DNA of 42,409 nucleotides from Brumimicrobium ulvae (GCF_947504225.1 NZ_CANNGT010000016.1:1-42409), one strand, 5' to 3'. Counted from the first letter of the stretch, positions 22,530 through 33,087 are shown. Notes: a model not told the origin generated them from the sequence alone. Numbers and translations: made by a program.

Positions 22530-24134
22530 TTAATTCTCCTTAGGCGTAGATTGAAAAAGTTGATATATTTCTTCCTCCTTTTTATAGATGTCTTTATAAA
22601 ACTGAACCTCTTGGGTTGAATCATTAACTCCTGCGGTATGATAAACAATTGTGACAGGAAATTTTTCCCCGAGTATTAGATAGGTTTCTTTTGGTAAAGT
22701 TAAGTAGTGTTCGACTGAATCGATGTATTTGTGATTTTCTGATGCGAGTATATCATGGGCCAACTTAAAGGGATGCTCTGTTCTGATACAACCATGACTA
22801 AAAGTTCGTTCATCTCTGGAGAATAATGATTTCGAAGGAGTATCGTGTATGTAGATTGCATGTTCGTTAGGAAACATAAGTTTTACCAGACCTAAACTGT
22901 TCCTTGGACCTGGCTCTTGTCGCACAAAATAAGGAAAGTTTGATGGGGAAATATTCTTCCAGTTGATGCTATCTGCAATCAAAATATTCTTGTTTCTATC
23001 CAACAAAGTATAGTTGTTACGTCTCAAATAGCTGCTGTCTTTCTTAAGGTGCGGAAGTATTTCTTTGCTCGCTATCGAATATGGAACATTCCAATAAGGA
23101 TTAACAACAAAATATTGCATAGTTGCAGTAAACAAAGGAGTTTGATTTTTCTGCGTCCCTACAATAACTTTTGAAGTGTTCACTATTTGATCGTCAATAT
23201 ACAAATGCAATAGGTAACTAGGGATATTTATAACGATGCGTTTTTCGCCAATTAATGAATCAGGGAATCCTCTTAATTTATCGATGCTAAGAACTCCTTT
23301 CAAGTATCGAGAATAGTTGGTCTCTGTCAACGCCCCTATAGTGTTCCTTCCGATTGCTCCATCTGTATTCAGTCCATTTAAAAATTGATATTTGCGAAGT
23401 TGTTCTACTAATTCATCTTGTTTAAGCGTAGTGTCTTCAATGAAATTACGTTTCATCAATTGTTGGGAAATGAAATGAAATACAGCCAAAGAGTCTTTTA
23501 AATCTGTTGGGACTTCACTGTTTGTATTGGTCTCTATTCCATATTTTTTCGTGAATTTATTCATGGCCAAGTGCATTTTCACCAAGTGTTTATTGTTCTC
23601 TTTAAAATTCAATAAATGTGCAATCCAAGATGGGTTGTCGAAGGCATTGAAAAAGTCTGTAAAATGTTCGGCAGAGACGCGTTGAGAAATATTTGCTGTG
23701 TTTTTCTGATGGTTGAAAATACTGGTATCCTTTAAGTTCAAGAACTCTGCACACCGAAGGGCAGTGATTACTTCTTTTTCAAAAAGCGTAGTTTCGTTTT
23801 TATAGGAAGGAGTGGAAAAGTACCCAAAAGGAATGTTTAAAGCAGTATCAGAATTGACATAAGCAAAAAATAAAGCTTGATCAGAAGAAATACTTTCAGA
23901 TTTAATCCAAAAAGCATGATTTTCATTCAAATTATACAAGTCTATGGCCCATTTTTTTGCATTTTCATCAATTTTCATGGCCTGAATCATAGATTCATCG
24001 ATTAATGCTGTGGATTGGTCTATTTTGTTATCAATTTTCGATTCATTATCGTTAAATTCAAAGTTAGAGTTACATCCTGAAAGGAATAACCCTAAAAAAA
24101 ACACTACGAAAACTGTTAAAATTTTACTATTCAT
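22530..24134 (-). CDS. Lipoprotein L,D-transpeptidase (YcbB-like)
   Basis: 534 residues from the ATG at 24132-24134. The signal peptide ends in FLSGC (Cys21), so it is a lipoprotein. Residues 45-235 form the large N-terminal scaffold of the YcbB/LdtD group. A peptidoglycan-binding helix pair follows (YQFLNGLNTDGAIGRNTIGAL, about 249-269), then the YkuD catalytic domain from about 298. The active-site motif is SHGCIRTEHP with His447 and Cys449, and IYIHDTP supplies His430. Such enzymes form 3-3 cross-links in peptidoglycan. It is upstream of rpe, with no functional link apparent. Confidence 0.92.
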   Translation of the reverse strand: MNSKILTVFVVFFLGLFLSGCNSNFEFNDNESKIDNKIDQSTALIDESMIQAMKIDENAKKWAIDLYNLNENHAFWIKSESISSDQALFFAYVNSDTALNIPFGYFSTPSYKNETTLFEKEVITALRCAEFLNLKDTSIFNHQKNTANISQRVSAEHFTDFFNAFDNPSWIAHLLNFKENNKHLVKMHLAMNKFTKKYGIETNTNSEVPTDLKDSLAVFHFISQQLMKRNFIEDTTLKQDELVEQLRKYQFLNGLNTDGAIGRNTIGALTETNYSRYLKGVLSIDKLRGFPDSLIGEKRIVINIPSYLLHLYIDDQIVNTSKVIVGTQKNQTPLFTATMQYFVVNPYWNVPYSIASKEILPHLKKDSSYLRRNNYTLLDRNKNILIADSINWKNISPSNFPYFVRQEPGPRNSLGLVKLMFPNEHAIYIHDTPSKSLFSRDERTFSHGCIRTEHPFKLAHDILASENHKYIDSVEHYLTLPKETYLILGEKFPVTIVYHTAGVNDSTQEVQFYKDIYKKEEEIYQLFQSTPKEN

Positions 24135-24215
24135 TGAAAGTAAGTGATTGTGAGTAAAATTAGGCATTATTAAAATAAAAACAGCAGATTAAATAAAATT
24201 GGTTAAAAATTACTT

Positions 24216-24844
24216 ATGCAAATACAAGAATTTCCAGTCACTATTGTAATTATTGTTGTCACGGTACTGCTTTCTTTTAGAGCTTTTAAAGATGCTGAGC
24301 TCAAGTATAAATGGATTTTCTATCCCTATAAGGTGAACAAAGAAAACGAGTTGTATAGAATTATTTCCCATGTTTTTATCCATGGAGATACGCTGCATTT
24401 ATTGTTTAATATGTTCGTTTTATTCTCCTTTGGACAATTGATGGAACATTTTTTAAACTTCCATTTTGGAGTCGGACTAGGCAGTTTACACTTTTTTATG
24501 CTCTATTTTTTAGGAGGACTGGCGGCTTCAATTTGGCCTTATTTAAGGAACAAAGAAAATCCAAATTACATGAGTCTGGGTGCTTCAGGTGCCGTAGCTT
24601 CGGTTTTGTTTGCTTCCATTTTTGGTATCCACAAGGAGGAATTTATATCATGTTTATTCCATTTGAAATTCCTGCTTGGCTTTTTGGAATTCTTTATCTT
24701 GGTTTTGAATTTTATATGAGCAAAAAAGGAGGAACCAATGTGGCTCATGATGCGCACTTTGGAGGGGCAATATTTGGAATTTTATACGTATTACTCATCA
24801 ACTTTGATAAATCCACCGCATTTATTGAACATATACTGAATTAA
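24216..24844 (+). pseudogene. Rhomboid-family intramembrane protease, frameshifted
   Basis: Two overlapping frames together make one rhomboid. The first (24216-24719) gives the N-terminal helices, HLLFNMF (His61, Asn65) and the catalytic Ser124 in LGASGAVAS. After about 24625-24630 family-like sequence continues only in the -1 frame (YPQGGIYIMFIPF onward), which carries the catalytic His in HDAHFGGA and ends at 24844. A single missing base, for example one C in GGTATCCAC, explains this. I see no slippery heptamer, so programmed shifting is unlikely. It is either a recent mutation or a sequencing error. Both catalytic residues are otherwise intact. The next gene starts 2 bp after the restored stop. 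Confidence 0.85.
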
Positions 24845-24845
24845 T

Positions 24846-25712
24846 ATGGAAGAATTATTCGTAAACAATAATGGTGAACTGTTACCCAATAAGGGAGCAA
24901 CACTTGAAGCAGGAAACAGAGGACATCTTTACGGAGATGGATTATTTGAAACTATACGCCTCATTGATGGTGCTCCAATAAACTTGGATATTCATATTTT
25001 GCGGCTTAAAGAGGGAATGAGCGCGCTAAAAATGAGAATGCCAAACTTTTTTACTTCTGCGTTTTTTTCGGAAAGAATCAAAGAATTGGCAAAACATTCT
25101 AAAATTGAAGGTGGGGGAAGAGTCCGACTGTCTGTGGATCGATCACGTGGAGGAACTTATCGACCGGAAACCAATGAGGTGACTTATTTCATAGAAATAT
25201 ATCCTGTTGAAAAGAACGAATTTGTTTTGAATCAAAAAGGAATTGAAGTGGACCTTTACACTGCAATAAGGAAGGAAAATAATATTCTGGCCAATTTTAA
25301 AACCAAAAATGGTCTGGTCTATGTCATGGGAGCTATAGATGCTAGAGAAAGAGACTTAGACGATGTGTTGATTACTAACTCCAAAGGGGGAATCCTGGAA
25401 AGCACAAGCTCAAATTTGTTCGTTGTTAGTAATGGTGTTTTATATACTCCTTGCCTCAAAGAAGGTTGTTTGGGAGGTACAATGAGAATGACTGTAATCA
25501 ATTTAGCAATCGCCAATGGAATCAAAGTGTATGAGTCAGCTATTATGCCGCAAAACTTATTGATCGCAGATGAAGTTTTCTTAACCAATGCTGTAAATGG
25601 ACTAGTTTGGGTGGGAGGTTACAGAACAAAACGTTATGTGAATGCTATCTCCACAAAAATTGTAAATTTGTTGAACGAACATTATTCAAACAAAATACTG
25701 AGTCAAAAATGA
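24846..25712 (+). CDS. Class IV PLP-dependent aminotransferase/lyase
   Basis: 288 residues. Fold-type IV motifs are present: GHLYGDGLFETIRL near 27-40, NFKTKNGLVYVMG with the PLP Lys near 158, and ESTSSNLFVV, GGTMRM and DEVFLTNAVNGL in order. The group includes branched-chain aminotransferase, D-amino acid aminotransferase and 4-amino-4-deoxychorismate lyase (PabC). The length and the FETIR start fit PabC-like enzymes of Bacteroidota, but the substrate cannot be fixed. The 3' end overlaps the next gene by 4 bp. Confidence 0.8.
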   Translation: MEELFVNNNGELLPNKGATLEAGNRGHLYGDGLFETIRLIDGAPINLDIHILRLKEGMSALKMRMPNFFTSAFFSERIKELAKHSKIEGGGRVRLSVDRSRGGTYRPETNEVTYFIEIYPVEKNEFVLNQKGIEVDLYTAIRKENNILANFKTKNGLVYVMGAIDARERDLDDVLITNSKGGILESTSSNLFVVSNGVLYTPCLKEGCLGGTMRMTVINLAIANGIKVYESAIMPQNLLIADEVFLTNAVNGLVWVGGYRTKRYVNAISTKIVNLLNEHYSNKILSQK

Positions 25713-26242
25713 AAATTATCGGTTTCGCTGGAAGTAATAGTAAAAAGTCGATCAATAAACAGTTAGTTAAATATACATTAAGTCAGATTACTTCAGCAGA
25801 AACTGAAGCGCTTGACATCACAGATTATCCTTTGCCAATTTATGGAATAGATTTAGAAAAGGAAAGTGGAATTCCTCAAGCAGTTCATGATTTTATAGAT
25901 AAAGTCCAGACAGCAGATGGTCTAGTAATATCTCTTGCAGAGCATAATGGATCGTATACTGTGGCTGTGAAAAACTTATTGGATTGGTGTTCACGTTGTG
26001 AAACGGGTTTCTTTAAAAATATGCCTGTACTATTGATGGGAGCCTCTCCAGGAGGTTATGGTGCTAAAAATGTTTTGGGCGCTGCAGAAAAACGCTTTCC
26101 AAAGTTTGGTGCACAACTTATTTCTATTTATTCGTTTCCATCGTTTGATGATAATTTTTCAAAAGAAAATGGAATTGTAGCTCCTGAATTGAAAAAAGAA
26201 CATGATGAGGCGATTCGAAAATTTATTGATTCTTTAAAATAA
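25709..26242 (+). CDS. NADPH-dependent FMN reductase-family flavoprotein
   Basis: 177 residues from the ATG at 25709, chosen because the flavodoxin-like fold begins at once (MKIIGFAGSNSKKSINKQLV) and because ATGA overlaps the aminotransferase stop. Other family motifs are DYPLPIYGIDLE, AEHNGSYTVAVKNLLDW and LLMGASPGGYGAKNVL. Relatives reduce FMN, quinones or azo compounds in the cytoplasm. The physiological substrate is unknown. Confidence 0.85.
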   Translation: MKIIGFAGSNSKKSINKQLVKYTLSQITSAETEALDITDYPLPIYGIDLEKESGIPQAVHDFIDKVQTADGLVISLAEHNGSYTVAVKNLLDWCSRCETGFFKNMPVLLMGASPGGYGAKNVLGAAEKRFPKFGAQLISIYSFPSFDDNFSKENGIVAPELKKEHDEAIRKFIDSLK

Positions 26243-26243
26243 G

Positions 26244-26316
26244 CCCTTGTTTTAAGGGGGTAAATCTGTTTAAATACCAATTATTTTAAAATCACCCCAT
26301 GTTTTTAAGGGGGGGT
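26244..26316. terminator. Two short G/C hairpins between the flavin reductase gene and glnN
   Basis: CCCTT-gttt-taAGGG directly follows the flavoprotein stop. A second C/G-run pair (ACCCC...GGGGG) followed by As lies 35 bp on. The first may act as a weak terminator; the role of the second is unclear. Confidence 0.35.
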
Positions 26317-26361
26317 TCAAAAAAAAATAAGTTTTAGTAATATTTTTTATTTTGAATTGTC

Positions 26362-26369
26362 TACTTTTG
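26362..26369 (+). promoter_or_regulatory. Promoter -7 box of glnN
   Basis: TACTTTTG is a perfect TAnnTTTG, with its last base 20 bp before the ATG. A weak TTTTAG lies at roughly -33. Confidence 0.5.
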
Positions 26370-26388
26370 ACGAAACAAAATTAAAAGT

Positions 26389-28572
26389 ATGTCATCAGCA
26401 CGTTTAAATGCCTACCAAGATGTTTTACATCGCGAACCAAAAAAGTTTGAATGGACAGGGAAAATTTCAGAGAAATTCGGAGAAAATGTATTTTATGAAG
26501 ATAAAATGCGTGAATACCTTCCAGAACAAGCGTATAAATCTATAAAAAGTGCCATTCAACACGGTACGAAAATTGACCGAAATATTGCAGATGTTGCAGC
26601 CTCAGCTATGAAAGAATGGGCTTTAGAAAAAGGTGCAACACACTATACACACTGGTTTCAACCTTTAACAGGTGCGACTGCAGAAAAACATGATGCATTT
26701 TTTAAACCTATTGGTCCAGGTAGAGCAATCGAACAGTTTAGCGGTGATTTATTGGTTCAGCAAGAACCAGACGCTTCTTCTTTTCCTAATGGAGGAATAA
26801 GAAACACTTTCGAAGCGCGAGGTTATACTGCTTGGGATCCATCGTCTCCAGCTTTCGTGATTTCAAACACACTCTGTATTCCAACCATTTTTATTGCGTA
26901 TACAGGAGAAGCTTTGGATTATAAAATGCCTCTTTTAAAAGCCTTAAACGCTGTAGATAAAGCAGCAGTAGAAGTCTGTAAGTATTTTGATAAAAATGTT
27001 ACCAAAGTAAATGCAACTTTAGGTTGGGAACAAGAATACTTTCTTATTGATAAAGCCTTTTATAATGCACGTCCCGATTTGATGATGACTGGACGTGTGC
27101 TTTTTGGACATCCCCCAGCAAAAGGTCAACAATTGGATGACCACTACTTTGGTTCTATTCCAGCACGTGTAACTAATTTTATGCGTGAGTTTGAAATGGA
27201 AGCGATTCGTCTAGGGATTCCTGTAACTACCCGTCACAACGAAGTGGCGCCAAATCAATTCGAATGTGCACCTATTTTTGAAGAGTGTAACTTGGCTAAT
27301 GATCATAACTTATTGTTAATGGACTTGCTAGAGAAAATTGCGAGGCGTCATGATTTTAGAGTTGTGTTGCATGAAAAACCTTTTCCTGGACTAAATGGAT
27401 CAGGAAAACACAATAATTGGGCATTAGCCACAGATACAGGTGTGAACTTGTTGGCCCCAGGAAAGAATCCAAAAAGTAACTTACAGTTTTTGACTTTCTT
27501 TGTGAATACCATTAAAGCTATTCATGAGCATTCTGATACCTTAAGGGCTTCTATTGCAAGCGCCTCAAATGACCACCGTTTAGGAGGACATGAAGCACCA
27601 CCAGCAATCGTTTCTGCGTTTATTGGTTCTCATTTAACACAGTTGCTTGATGATTTAGAAAAGAACATTAAAGCTGGAAAAATGACACCAGCAGATAAAA
27701 CAGAATTAAAGTTGAACATCGGTAAAATACCACAGATTTTGTTGGATAATACTGATAGAAATAGGACTTCTCCTTTTGCCTTTACAGGAAATAAGTTTGA
27801 ATACAGAGCAGTAGGTTCTTTAGCAAATTGTGCTCAACCTATGATTACCATTAATACTATTGTGGCGCGACAATTACAATTGTTTAAAATAGCGGTTGAC
27901 AAAAGAATTAAAGGCGGTGATGGTAAAGATGAAGCAATCTTAAAAGAACTTCAAAAACTGATTAAAGAATCTAAAAGTATTCGTTTTGAAGGAAATGGAT
28001 ATGGTGAAGAATGGGTGAAAGAAGCCGCTAAACGTGGGTTGAGTAACCTTAAAGATACACCAAGTGCCCTAAAGGTTTGGGAACGTCAAGATGTGATCGA
28101 TGTTTTTGAAAAGATGGAAGTTTTTACGAAAAGAGAACTGCTTGCCCGTCAAGAAATTGAATTTGAAAAGTACATTATGCGTATTCAAATTGAAGCGCGT
28201 TTAATTGGTGACTTAACACAAAATCATATTATTCCAGTAGTTGTTGATTATCAAAATAAGTTAATCGAAAACATCAAGGGGATCACTGATATTCTTGGAA
28301 AAGACGAAAAGGAAGCTACAAAAGCTCAAAGACAACTTTTGGTTGATTTGTCGAAACACATGAACAAGATGCAAGAATATGCCCGTACAATGCTTGAGAA
28401 CAGAAAAAAAGCGAATAAAATTGAAGACGTTCAAAAAAGAGCTGAAGCTTATCGTGATACAGTACGTGTTTTCTTTAAAGAAATATCTTACCATACCGAT
28501 AAATTAGAAATTTTAGTGGACGATGAAACTTGGCCTTTCCCTAAGTTGAGAGAGATGTTGTTTACCAGCTAA
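26389..28572 (+). CDS. glnN: Type III glutamine synthetase
   Basis: 727 residues, the size of GSIII and much longer than GSI or GSII. Diagnostic stretches are EQFSGDLLVQQEPDASSFPNG near 115-135, WEQEYFLID near 214, VAPNQFECAPIFEE near 286, GSGKHNNWALATDTG near 337-351 and NRTSPFAFTGNKFEYRAVGS near 458-477. The metal- and ammonia-site residues are in these segments. The enzyme makes glutamine from glutamate, ammonia and ATP. It is the usual GS in many Bacteroidota. It is followed by a terminator, so it stands alone. Confidence 0.95.
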   Translation: MSSARLNAYQDVLHREPKKFEWTGKISEKFGENVFYEDKMREYLPEQAYKSIKSAIQHGTKIDRNIADVAASAMKEWALEKGATHYTHWFQPLTGATAEKHDAFFKPIGPGRAIEQFSGDLLVQQEPDASSFPNGGIRNTFEARGYTAWDPSSPAFVISNTLCIPTIFIAYTGEALDYKMPLLKALNAVDKAAVEVCKYFDKNVTKVNATLGWEQEYFLIDKAFYNARPDLMMTGRVLFGHPPAKGQQLDDHYFGSIPARVTNFMREFEMEAIRLGIPVTTRHNEVAPNQFECAPIFEECNLANDHNLLLMDLLEKIARRHDFRVVLHEKPFPGLNGSGKHNNWALATDTGVNLLAPGKNPKSNLQFLTFFVNTIKAIHEHSDTLRASIASASNDHRLGGHEAPPAIVSAFIGSHLTQLLDDLEKNIKAGKMTPADKTELKLNIGKIPQILLDNTDRNRTSPFAFTGNKFEYRAVGSLANCAQPMITINTIVARQLQLFKIAVDKRIKGGDGKDEAILKELQKLIKESKSIRFEGNGYGEEWVKEAAKRGLSNLKDTPSALKVWERQDVIDVFEKMEVFTKRELLARQEIEFEKYIMRIQIEARLIGDLTQNHIIPVVVDYQNKLIENIKGITDILGKDEKEATKAQRQLLVDLSKHMNKMQEYARTMLENRKKANKIEDVQKRAEAYRDTVRVFFKEISYHTDKLEILVDDETWPFPKLREMLFTS

Positions 28573-28593
28573 AAAAATAAAATTAATTGATTG

Positions 28594-28628
28594 GAAAAGC
28601 AGGAGCATTAATTTGTTTCTGCTTTTTT
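28594..28628 (+). terminator. Terminator after glnN
   Basis: AAAAGCAG pairs with CTGCTTTT across a 17-base loop, followed by further Ts. It begins 22 bp after the glnN stop. Confidence 0.75.
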
Positions 28629-28859
28629 AATTCTTTTTTTTCCTAACCCAATACTTGTTTATTGACTTTTCGATCACCGTTGAATTCTTCGGGTTTTGAG
28701 ATAGAAAACTATTGTCAATCGCCGCTGGTAGAAAAGTAGGGTATCATTTAATCGTAAATGGTTTGGTTTTTAGAGTTTCGCGCTGAACAATTTTAATTAC
28801 TTATTGTTTTATGTTAAGTAAGAACCTTTGGTTTTATTAAAATTGGTATTTAGAAGCGA

Positions 28860-29555
28860 ATGATGGCTAAAAATAATGCAAAGTTGTGGTTGTTGGACAA
28901 TATAGAATTGTTTGATGAACTAAGTCCAGATCAGAAGATTGTTCTACAAAATTCAATTGTAAAATATAAGTACAATAAAAAGGATGTTATTTTTCAATCT
29001 GGTGACAGAATGGATCGAGTATACTTCGTTGTGCAGGGAAGAGTGAAGATTGTTAAGATTTCAGAAACGCAAAAAGAAGGCATCAAAAAAATTATTCGCA
29101 CTGGTGATTTTTATGGTGAATTAGCGGCAATAGACCCCGAAAATTATACTCATTTTAGCGATTCGGCTATTGTTATGAAAAATGAAACTGTTGTTTTAGC
29201 TATTCCAACTACGGTTTTTAAACAGGTCCTTGAAAGTCAGCCAGCCGTTTATCAAAAAGTCATCAATAAGGTTTTGTCTAATTATAAAAAGTTAAACAAT
29301 CGACTGGACTCTGTAATGCTTAAAGATTCAAGACGTCGGGTAATTGATTTTATTAAGGAAATGGCCGAAGAGGTGGGTAGACCTATCGGTTATGAAATTC
29401 TAATTAAACATAAACTCACGCATCAAGAGATTGCAAGTATAACAGGAATTTCCCGACAAAAAGTGACCACCATTTTAAATGAATTTAAACAGCAAGGATT
29501 AATTCATTTAGAAAGAAACTCAATTTTAGTTCACGATAAAAAACTGTTTGAATAA
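28860..29555 (+). CDS. Crp/Fnr-family transcription regulator
   Basis: 231 residues from the ATG at 28860; a second ATG follows directly. Residues 15-130 form a cyclic-nucleotide-binding-type beta roll (VIFQSGDRMDRVYFVVQGRVKI, GDFYGELAA), then a dimer helix, and an HTH at about 185-210 (LTHQEIASITGISRQKVTTIL). There is no N-terminal cluster of Cys residues, so an oxygen-sensing Fe-S cluster is unlikely. The phosphate-cassette RxS motif of cAMP-binding Crp is not evident. The signal and targets are unknown. It is convergent with the aminotransferase gene 9 bp away. Confidence 0.88.
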   Translation: MMAKNNAKLWLLDNIELFDELSPDQKIVLQNSIVKYKYNKKDVIFQSGDRMDRVYFVVQGRVKIVKISETQKEGIKKIIRTGDFYGELAAIDPENYTHFSDSAIVMKNETVVLAIPTTVFKQVLESQPAVYQKVINKVLSNYKKLNNRLDSVMLKDSRRRVIDFIKEMAEEVGRPIGYEILIKHKLTHQEIASITGISRQKVTTILNEFKQQGLIHLERNSILVHDKKLFE

Positions 29556-29564
29556 GAGTTTAAC

Positions 29565-30764
29565 TTATGATTTTACTTCATTAATGGCTGTTTTGATGAT
29601 ATCAACAGCCTTTTTTGCTTCTTCCATACTTAAAGTCAACGGTGGACTCAATCTAAAACTGTCGGGATGAGATAAAAACCAAAAGGAAATCAGTCCTTTG
29701 TCCATGCATTTCATCACGATTTGATTTACCACTTCAGCATCTTCCATGTCGATGGCAAACATGAACCCAATTCTACGAATGGATTTTACTAAACTGTGTT
29801 TAAGTAGTTCGTCTTCTATAAATTGACCTATTTTTTCAACCTCATTGTAATCTATTTCAGATAATACCTTCAATCCTGCTGTAGCTGCTGCACAAACCAC
29901 AGGGTGGCCTCCAAAAGTTGTGATGTGACCTAAAATCGGGTCGTGACTAAATAAGTCTAACTTCTCTTGTGCACTGACCAATGCTCCAATAGGCATTCCA
30001 CCACCTAAAGCTTTCCCTAAAGTGAGAATATCGGGAACAACACCTGAATGTTCAAATGCAAAGTGCTTTCCTGAGCGCCCCATTCCACATTGAATCTCAT
30101 CGAAAATCAACTGCGTACCTGTATCGTTACATCTTTTACGTAAAGCTTTTAGGTATGGGGTAGTGGCTTGTCGAACTCCAGCATCTCCTTGTATGGTTTC
30201 AATAAAAACACCAGCAGTTTCTTCTGTGATCAGTGCTAAATCTTCAATAGAATTATGGCGAATGAACTTAACTTCGGGAAGCAAAGGTTCAAAAGGCTTT
30301 TTCTTAACTTCATTGCTTGATAAGCTTAAACTTCCGTTGGTACTTCCATGATAAGCCCCATAGCAAGAAACAATTTCTCTTCTACCGGTTACTCTTTTGG
30401 CCAATTTAATTGCAGCCTCATTGGCTTCTGTTCCCGAATTAACAGCATAAACCGCATTTAAAGAAGAAGGCAGTAGTGCCGTTAAACGCTCTGCCATTTC
30501 TAGTGGGGCATCCTGAATAAATTCTCCATACACCATGACGTGTAGGTGCTTGTCAATTTGCCTTTTTAATGCTTCAACAACTTCAGGATGATTGTGCCCT
30601 ATGTTATTTACGGCAACTCCGGCAATCATGTCTAAATAAGCCTTTCCATTCTTGTCATAAATATAACTGCCCTTGGCATAATCTACATCTATTAAGAATG
30701 GAAAAGGACTCGTTTGACCTTGTATTGCTTTAAATTGTATTGCTCTAGCGTTAAGTTCTTCCAT
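29565..30764 (-). CDS. Class III PLP-dependent aminotransferase
   Basis: 399 residues. The family motifs are NSGTEANEAAIKLAKR near 109-124, YGAYHGSTNGSLS near 135-147, FDEIQCGMGRSG (Asp222 at PLP) and LTLGKALGGGMP with the PLP Lys251. It resembles acetylornithine/ornithine aminotransferases, and substrate assignment within this family is unreliable from sequence. It is the last gene of the minus-strand transketolase run, 14 bp after the transketolase C subunit gene. There are no arginine-pathway genes nearby. Confidence 0.85.
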   Translation of the reverse strand: MEELNARAIQFKAIQGQTSPFPFLIDVDYAKGSYIYDKNGKAYLDMIAGVAVNNIGHNHPEVVEALKRQIDKHLHVMVYGEFIQDAPLEMAERLTALLPSSLNAVYAVNSGTEANEAAIKLAKRVTGRREIVSCYGAYHGSTNGSLSLSSNEVKKKPFEPLLPEVKFIRHNSIEDLALITEETAGVFIETIQGDAGVRQATTPYLKALRKRCNDTGTQLIFDEIQCGMGRSGKHFAFEHSGVVPDILTLGKALGGGMPIGALVSAQEKLDLFSHDPILGHITTFGGHPVVCAAATAGLKVLSEIDYNEVEKIGQFIEDELLKHSLVKSIRRIGFMFAIDMEDAEVVNQIVMKCMDKGLISFWFLSHPDSFRLSPPLTLSMEEAKKAVDIIKTAINEVKS

Positions 30765-30778
30765 TTTGACAATGAAAT

Positions 30779-31735
30779 TTATTTACGTGCAATCGCTTTT
30801 TTTGCTGCTTTTATGACGTCAATGGTATCGATTTTATATTTCGCCATTAGTTCATCTGGAGTAGCACTTTCCCCAAATGTGTCATTTACACCTACATATT
30901 CCTGTGGAGTAGGGGTGTTTCTGCTTAAAACCTGAGCAACTGCATCACCTAAACCTCCGTTGATCATGTGCTCTTCGGCAGTAACAACACATCCTGTCTT
31001 TTTAGCAGTAGCTAAAATTGCTTTCTCATCTAAAGGTTTAATCGTATGCATATTGATTACTTCTGCATCAATTCCTTCCTTGGCTAACTCTTGTGCTGCT
31101 TCAATCGCTTTGTAAACCATGTGTCCACATGCGATGATGGAAACATCTTTTCCTTCAAAAATTGTATCTGCTTTTCCAATTACAAATTCAGCATCTGGCG
31201 CTGTGAAAATTGGAACTTTAGGACGACCAAAACGAAGGTAAACAGGACTTTCCAAATCAGCAATCGCAATTGTAGCTTGTTTGGTTTGATTGAAGTCAGC
31301 CGGTACAATAACCGTCATGTTTGGCATCATTTTCATCATACCAATATCTTCTAAAATTTGGTGTGTGGCACCATCTTCTCCTAGTGTTAATCCTGCATGA
31401 GAAGCACAAATCTTAACGTTCTTTTTAGAGTAGGCTACAGATTGACGAATTTGATCGTAAACTCGACCTGTTGAAAAGTTAGCAAAAGTTCCTGTGTAAG
31501 GAATTTTACCACCAATAGTCATTCCTGCTGCCATACTGATCATGTTAGCTTCAGAAATTCCGACTTGAAAAAAACGATCTGGAAAATCAGCTTTAAAGGC
31601 ATCCATTTTTAAAGAACCCGTTAAATCGGCACACAAAGCAACAACATTCGGGTGAGTTTTCCCTAATTCATGTAGTCCTTCTCCAAATCCCGAACGTGTG
31701 TCTTTTTCTCCTAAAATTTTGATTTCTTTTTCCAT
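30779..31735 (-). CDS. Transketolase, C-terminal subunit
   Basis: 318 residues, corresponding to the pyrimidine-binding and C-terminal domains of transketolase. The pyrimidine-binding part contains [15 protein letters not shown] and [11 protein letters not shown], then the [16 protein letters not shown] motif, with the Glu that activates TPP. The C-terminal domain begins near [15 protein letters not shown]. It must pair with the N-terminal subunit encoded at 33118-33975. Its start overlaps the stop of the VWA gene by one base. Confidence 0.92.
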   Translation of the reverse strand: MEKEIKILGEKDTRSGFGEGLHELGKTHPNVVALCADLTGSLKMDAFKADFPDRFFQVGISEANMISMAAGMTIGGKIPYTGTFANFSTGRVYDQIRQSVAYSKKNVKICASHAGLTLGEDGATHQILEDIGMMKMMPNMTVIVPADFNQTKQATIAIADLESPVYLRFGRPKVPIFTAPDAEFVIGKADTIFEGKDVSIIACGHMVYKAIEAAQELAKEGIDAEVINMHTIKPLDEKAILATAKKTGCVVTAEEHMINGGLGDAVAQVLSRNTPTPQEYVGVNDTFGESATPDELMAKYKIDTIDVIKAAKKAIARK

Positions 31736-33087
31736 TATAAATTTATCGTTATTGATTTATTAGAATAAATGCTGAATTGCTTTTCTTTTGTATATGTGGT
31801 TTCTTTTAAATCCACTTGACGATAGATAACAACGTATCTACCCGGTTGTAAAATGAATTGATTGGTTTTTGTCCGCTCATTTAAATCACAAACCCACTCA
31901 AACTCATTGTTGTTTTTGACTTCAAATATTTGTCCTGTTACTGATTTATAGGCCGATAAATTGACCACTCCAGGGGCATCTATAGAAACCGTGTTGGTAG
32001 AACTCTGATCGACTTTTACCGTTTTGTACCTTCTGGGCAAAGTAAGGATTTCTACTTCATATTCCCCAACAATGTATTCTTGAGTCGTATTGAACTTTTG
32101 GGTGTTCAAGGTTTGGTATTCACCTTTTTGCATCACACGAACGTCAACAAAATCGTATTTGGTAGGTTGAGCAAAAGTGAACTTTAACTTTCCTTGAGGC
32201 GCATCCAATTCAATGGTGTTGTGTGTATTCCTTTGAATGGTTATGTTCTTCTTTACCTTTTGAGGAAGCGTTTTTACCACTAAATCATACTTGATAGACG
32301 GGTCTAAAATTAAAGTATCTGGTAAGTCCAAATGATTTAAAGTGTGGGTGTAAGTATATTTTAAATTGCTTGTTCCGGCTTCGTAAAGAAACATTGTAAC
32401 ATCAGTCTCTATTGGTCTGCCGTGAATAGTGTTGAGGTTAATTTGAACGGTGGTATTTACCAAAGCTTTGTTGACCACGTTTTTTAAAACAGCTTCAAAA
32501 GCCATTGGGTCCTCTGCAGATTTATAGTTTCCATAACAATCAAAGTGAGATAAATAAGACATGTCTAATCCGAGTCCAATCACAAAAGGGCTAATTGTAA
32601 TTCCTTTGGCCCTTAATTTATCCGCAATAACGCAGGGCTCATCATCACAAGCTTCTACACCATCCGTAATTAATATGATGATATTTCTAGCCTCCCTATC
32701 TGGAAAATCACCCGCAGCTTGTTCCAAAGAACGTGCTATTGGAGTGGTTCCTTTTGCACGTATGGTTTTGATTTTATTTAAAATAAGCTGGTGATTGTTT
32801 TCTCCAAAAGGCACCTCTAATTTGGTGTCTTCACAATCTTGATATGTTGCTGTAATTGGCGATTGATGTCCGTAAACACGCAAACCAATTTCTAAATTAG
32901 GTACGCCTCTTAAACTATCAACCGAATTAGATAGAATTCTTTTGGCGGTGATAAACCTTGATTCTGCTCCCCATTTCTTATTCATGGAATTAGAAGCGTC
33001 TAAAATGAAAAGAATACGCGTTTTCTCCTCCTGTGAATGAGTTAATCCAGCAAGAACAATAAATAACGCAAGTAATATCTTTTTCAT
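31735..33087 (-). CDS. Secreted von Willebrand factor A domain protein
   Basis: 450 residues. The signal peptide spans about 1-18 ([15 protein letters not shown]). A VWA domain follows with a complete MIDAS metal site: DASNS at 30-34, the Thr in [10 protein letters not shown] near 112, and [14 protein letters not shown] near 140. The C-terminal half is beta-rich with repeated PEGA-like strands ([26 protein letters not shown]). It is probably a periplasmic or surface protein that binds another protein through a metal ion. It lies between the two transketolase subunit genes in the same transcript direction, with no known link to that enzyme. Confidence 0.88.
   Translation of the reverse strand: MKKILLALFIVLAGLTHSQEEKTRILFILDASNSMNKKWGAESRFITAKRILSNSVDSLRGVPNLEIGLRVYGHQSPITATYQDCEDTKLEVPFGENNHQLILNKIKTIRAKGTTPIARSLEQAAGDFPDREARNIIILITDGVEACDDEPCVIADKLRAKGITISPFVIGLGLDMSYLSHFDCYGNYKSAEDPMAFEAVLKNVVNKALVNTTVQINLNTIHGRPIETDVTMFLYEAGTSNLKYTYTHTLNHLDLPDTLILDPSIKYDLVVKTLPQKVKKNITIQRNTHNTIELDAPQGKLKFTFAQPTKYDFVDVRVMQKGEYQTLNTQKFNTTQEYIVGEYEVEILTLPRRYKTVKVDQSSTNTVSIDAPGVVNLSAYKSVTGQIFEVKNNNEFEWVCDLNERTKTNQFILQPGRYVVIYRQVDLKETTYTKEKQFSIYSNKSITINL

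Noticed and set aside
24600..24640. Programmed ribosomal frameshift in the rhomboid gene
   Set aside because: There is no slippery heptamer in the right phase and no obvious downstream structure; a mutation or sequencing error is simpler.
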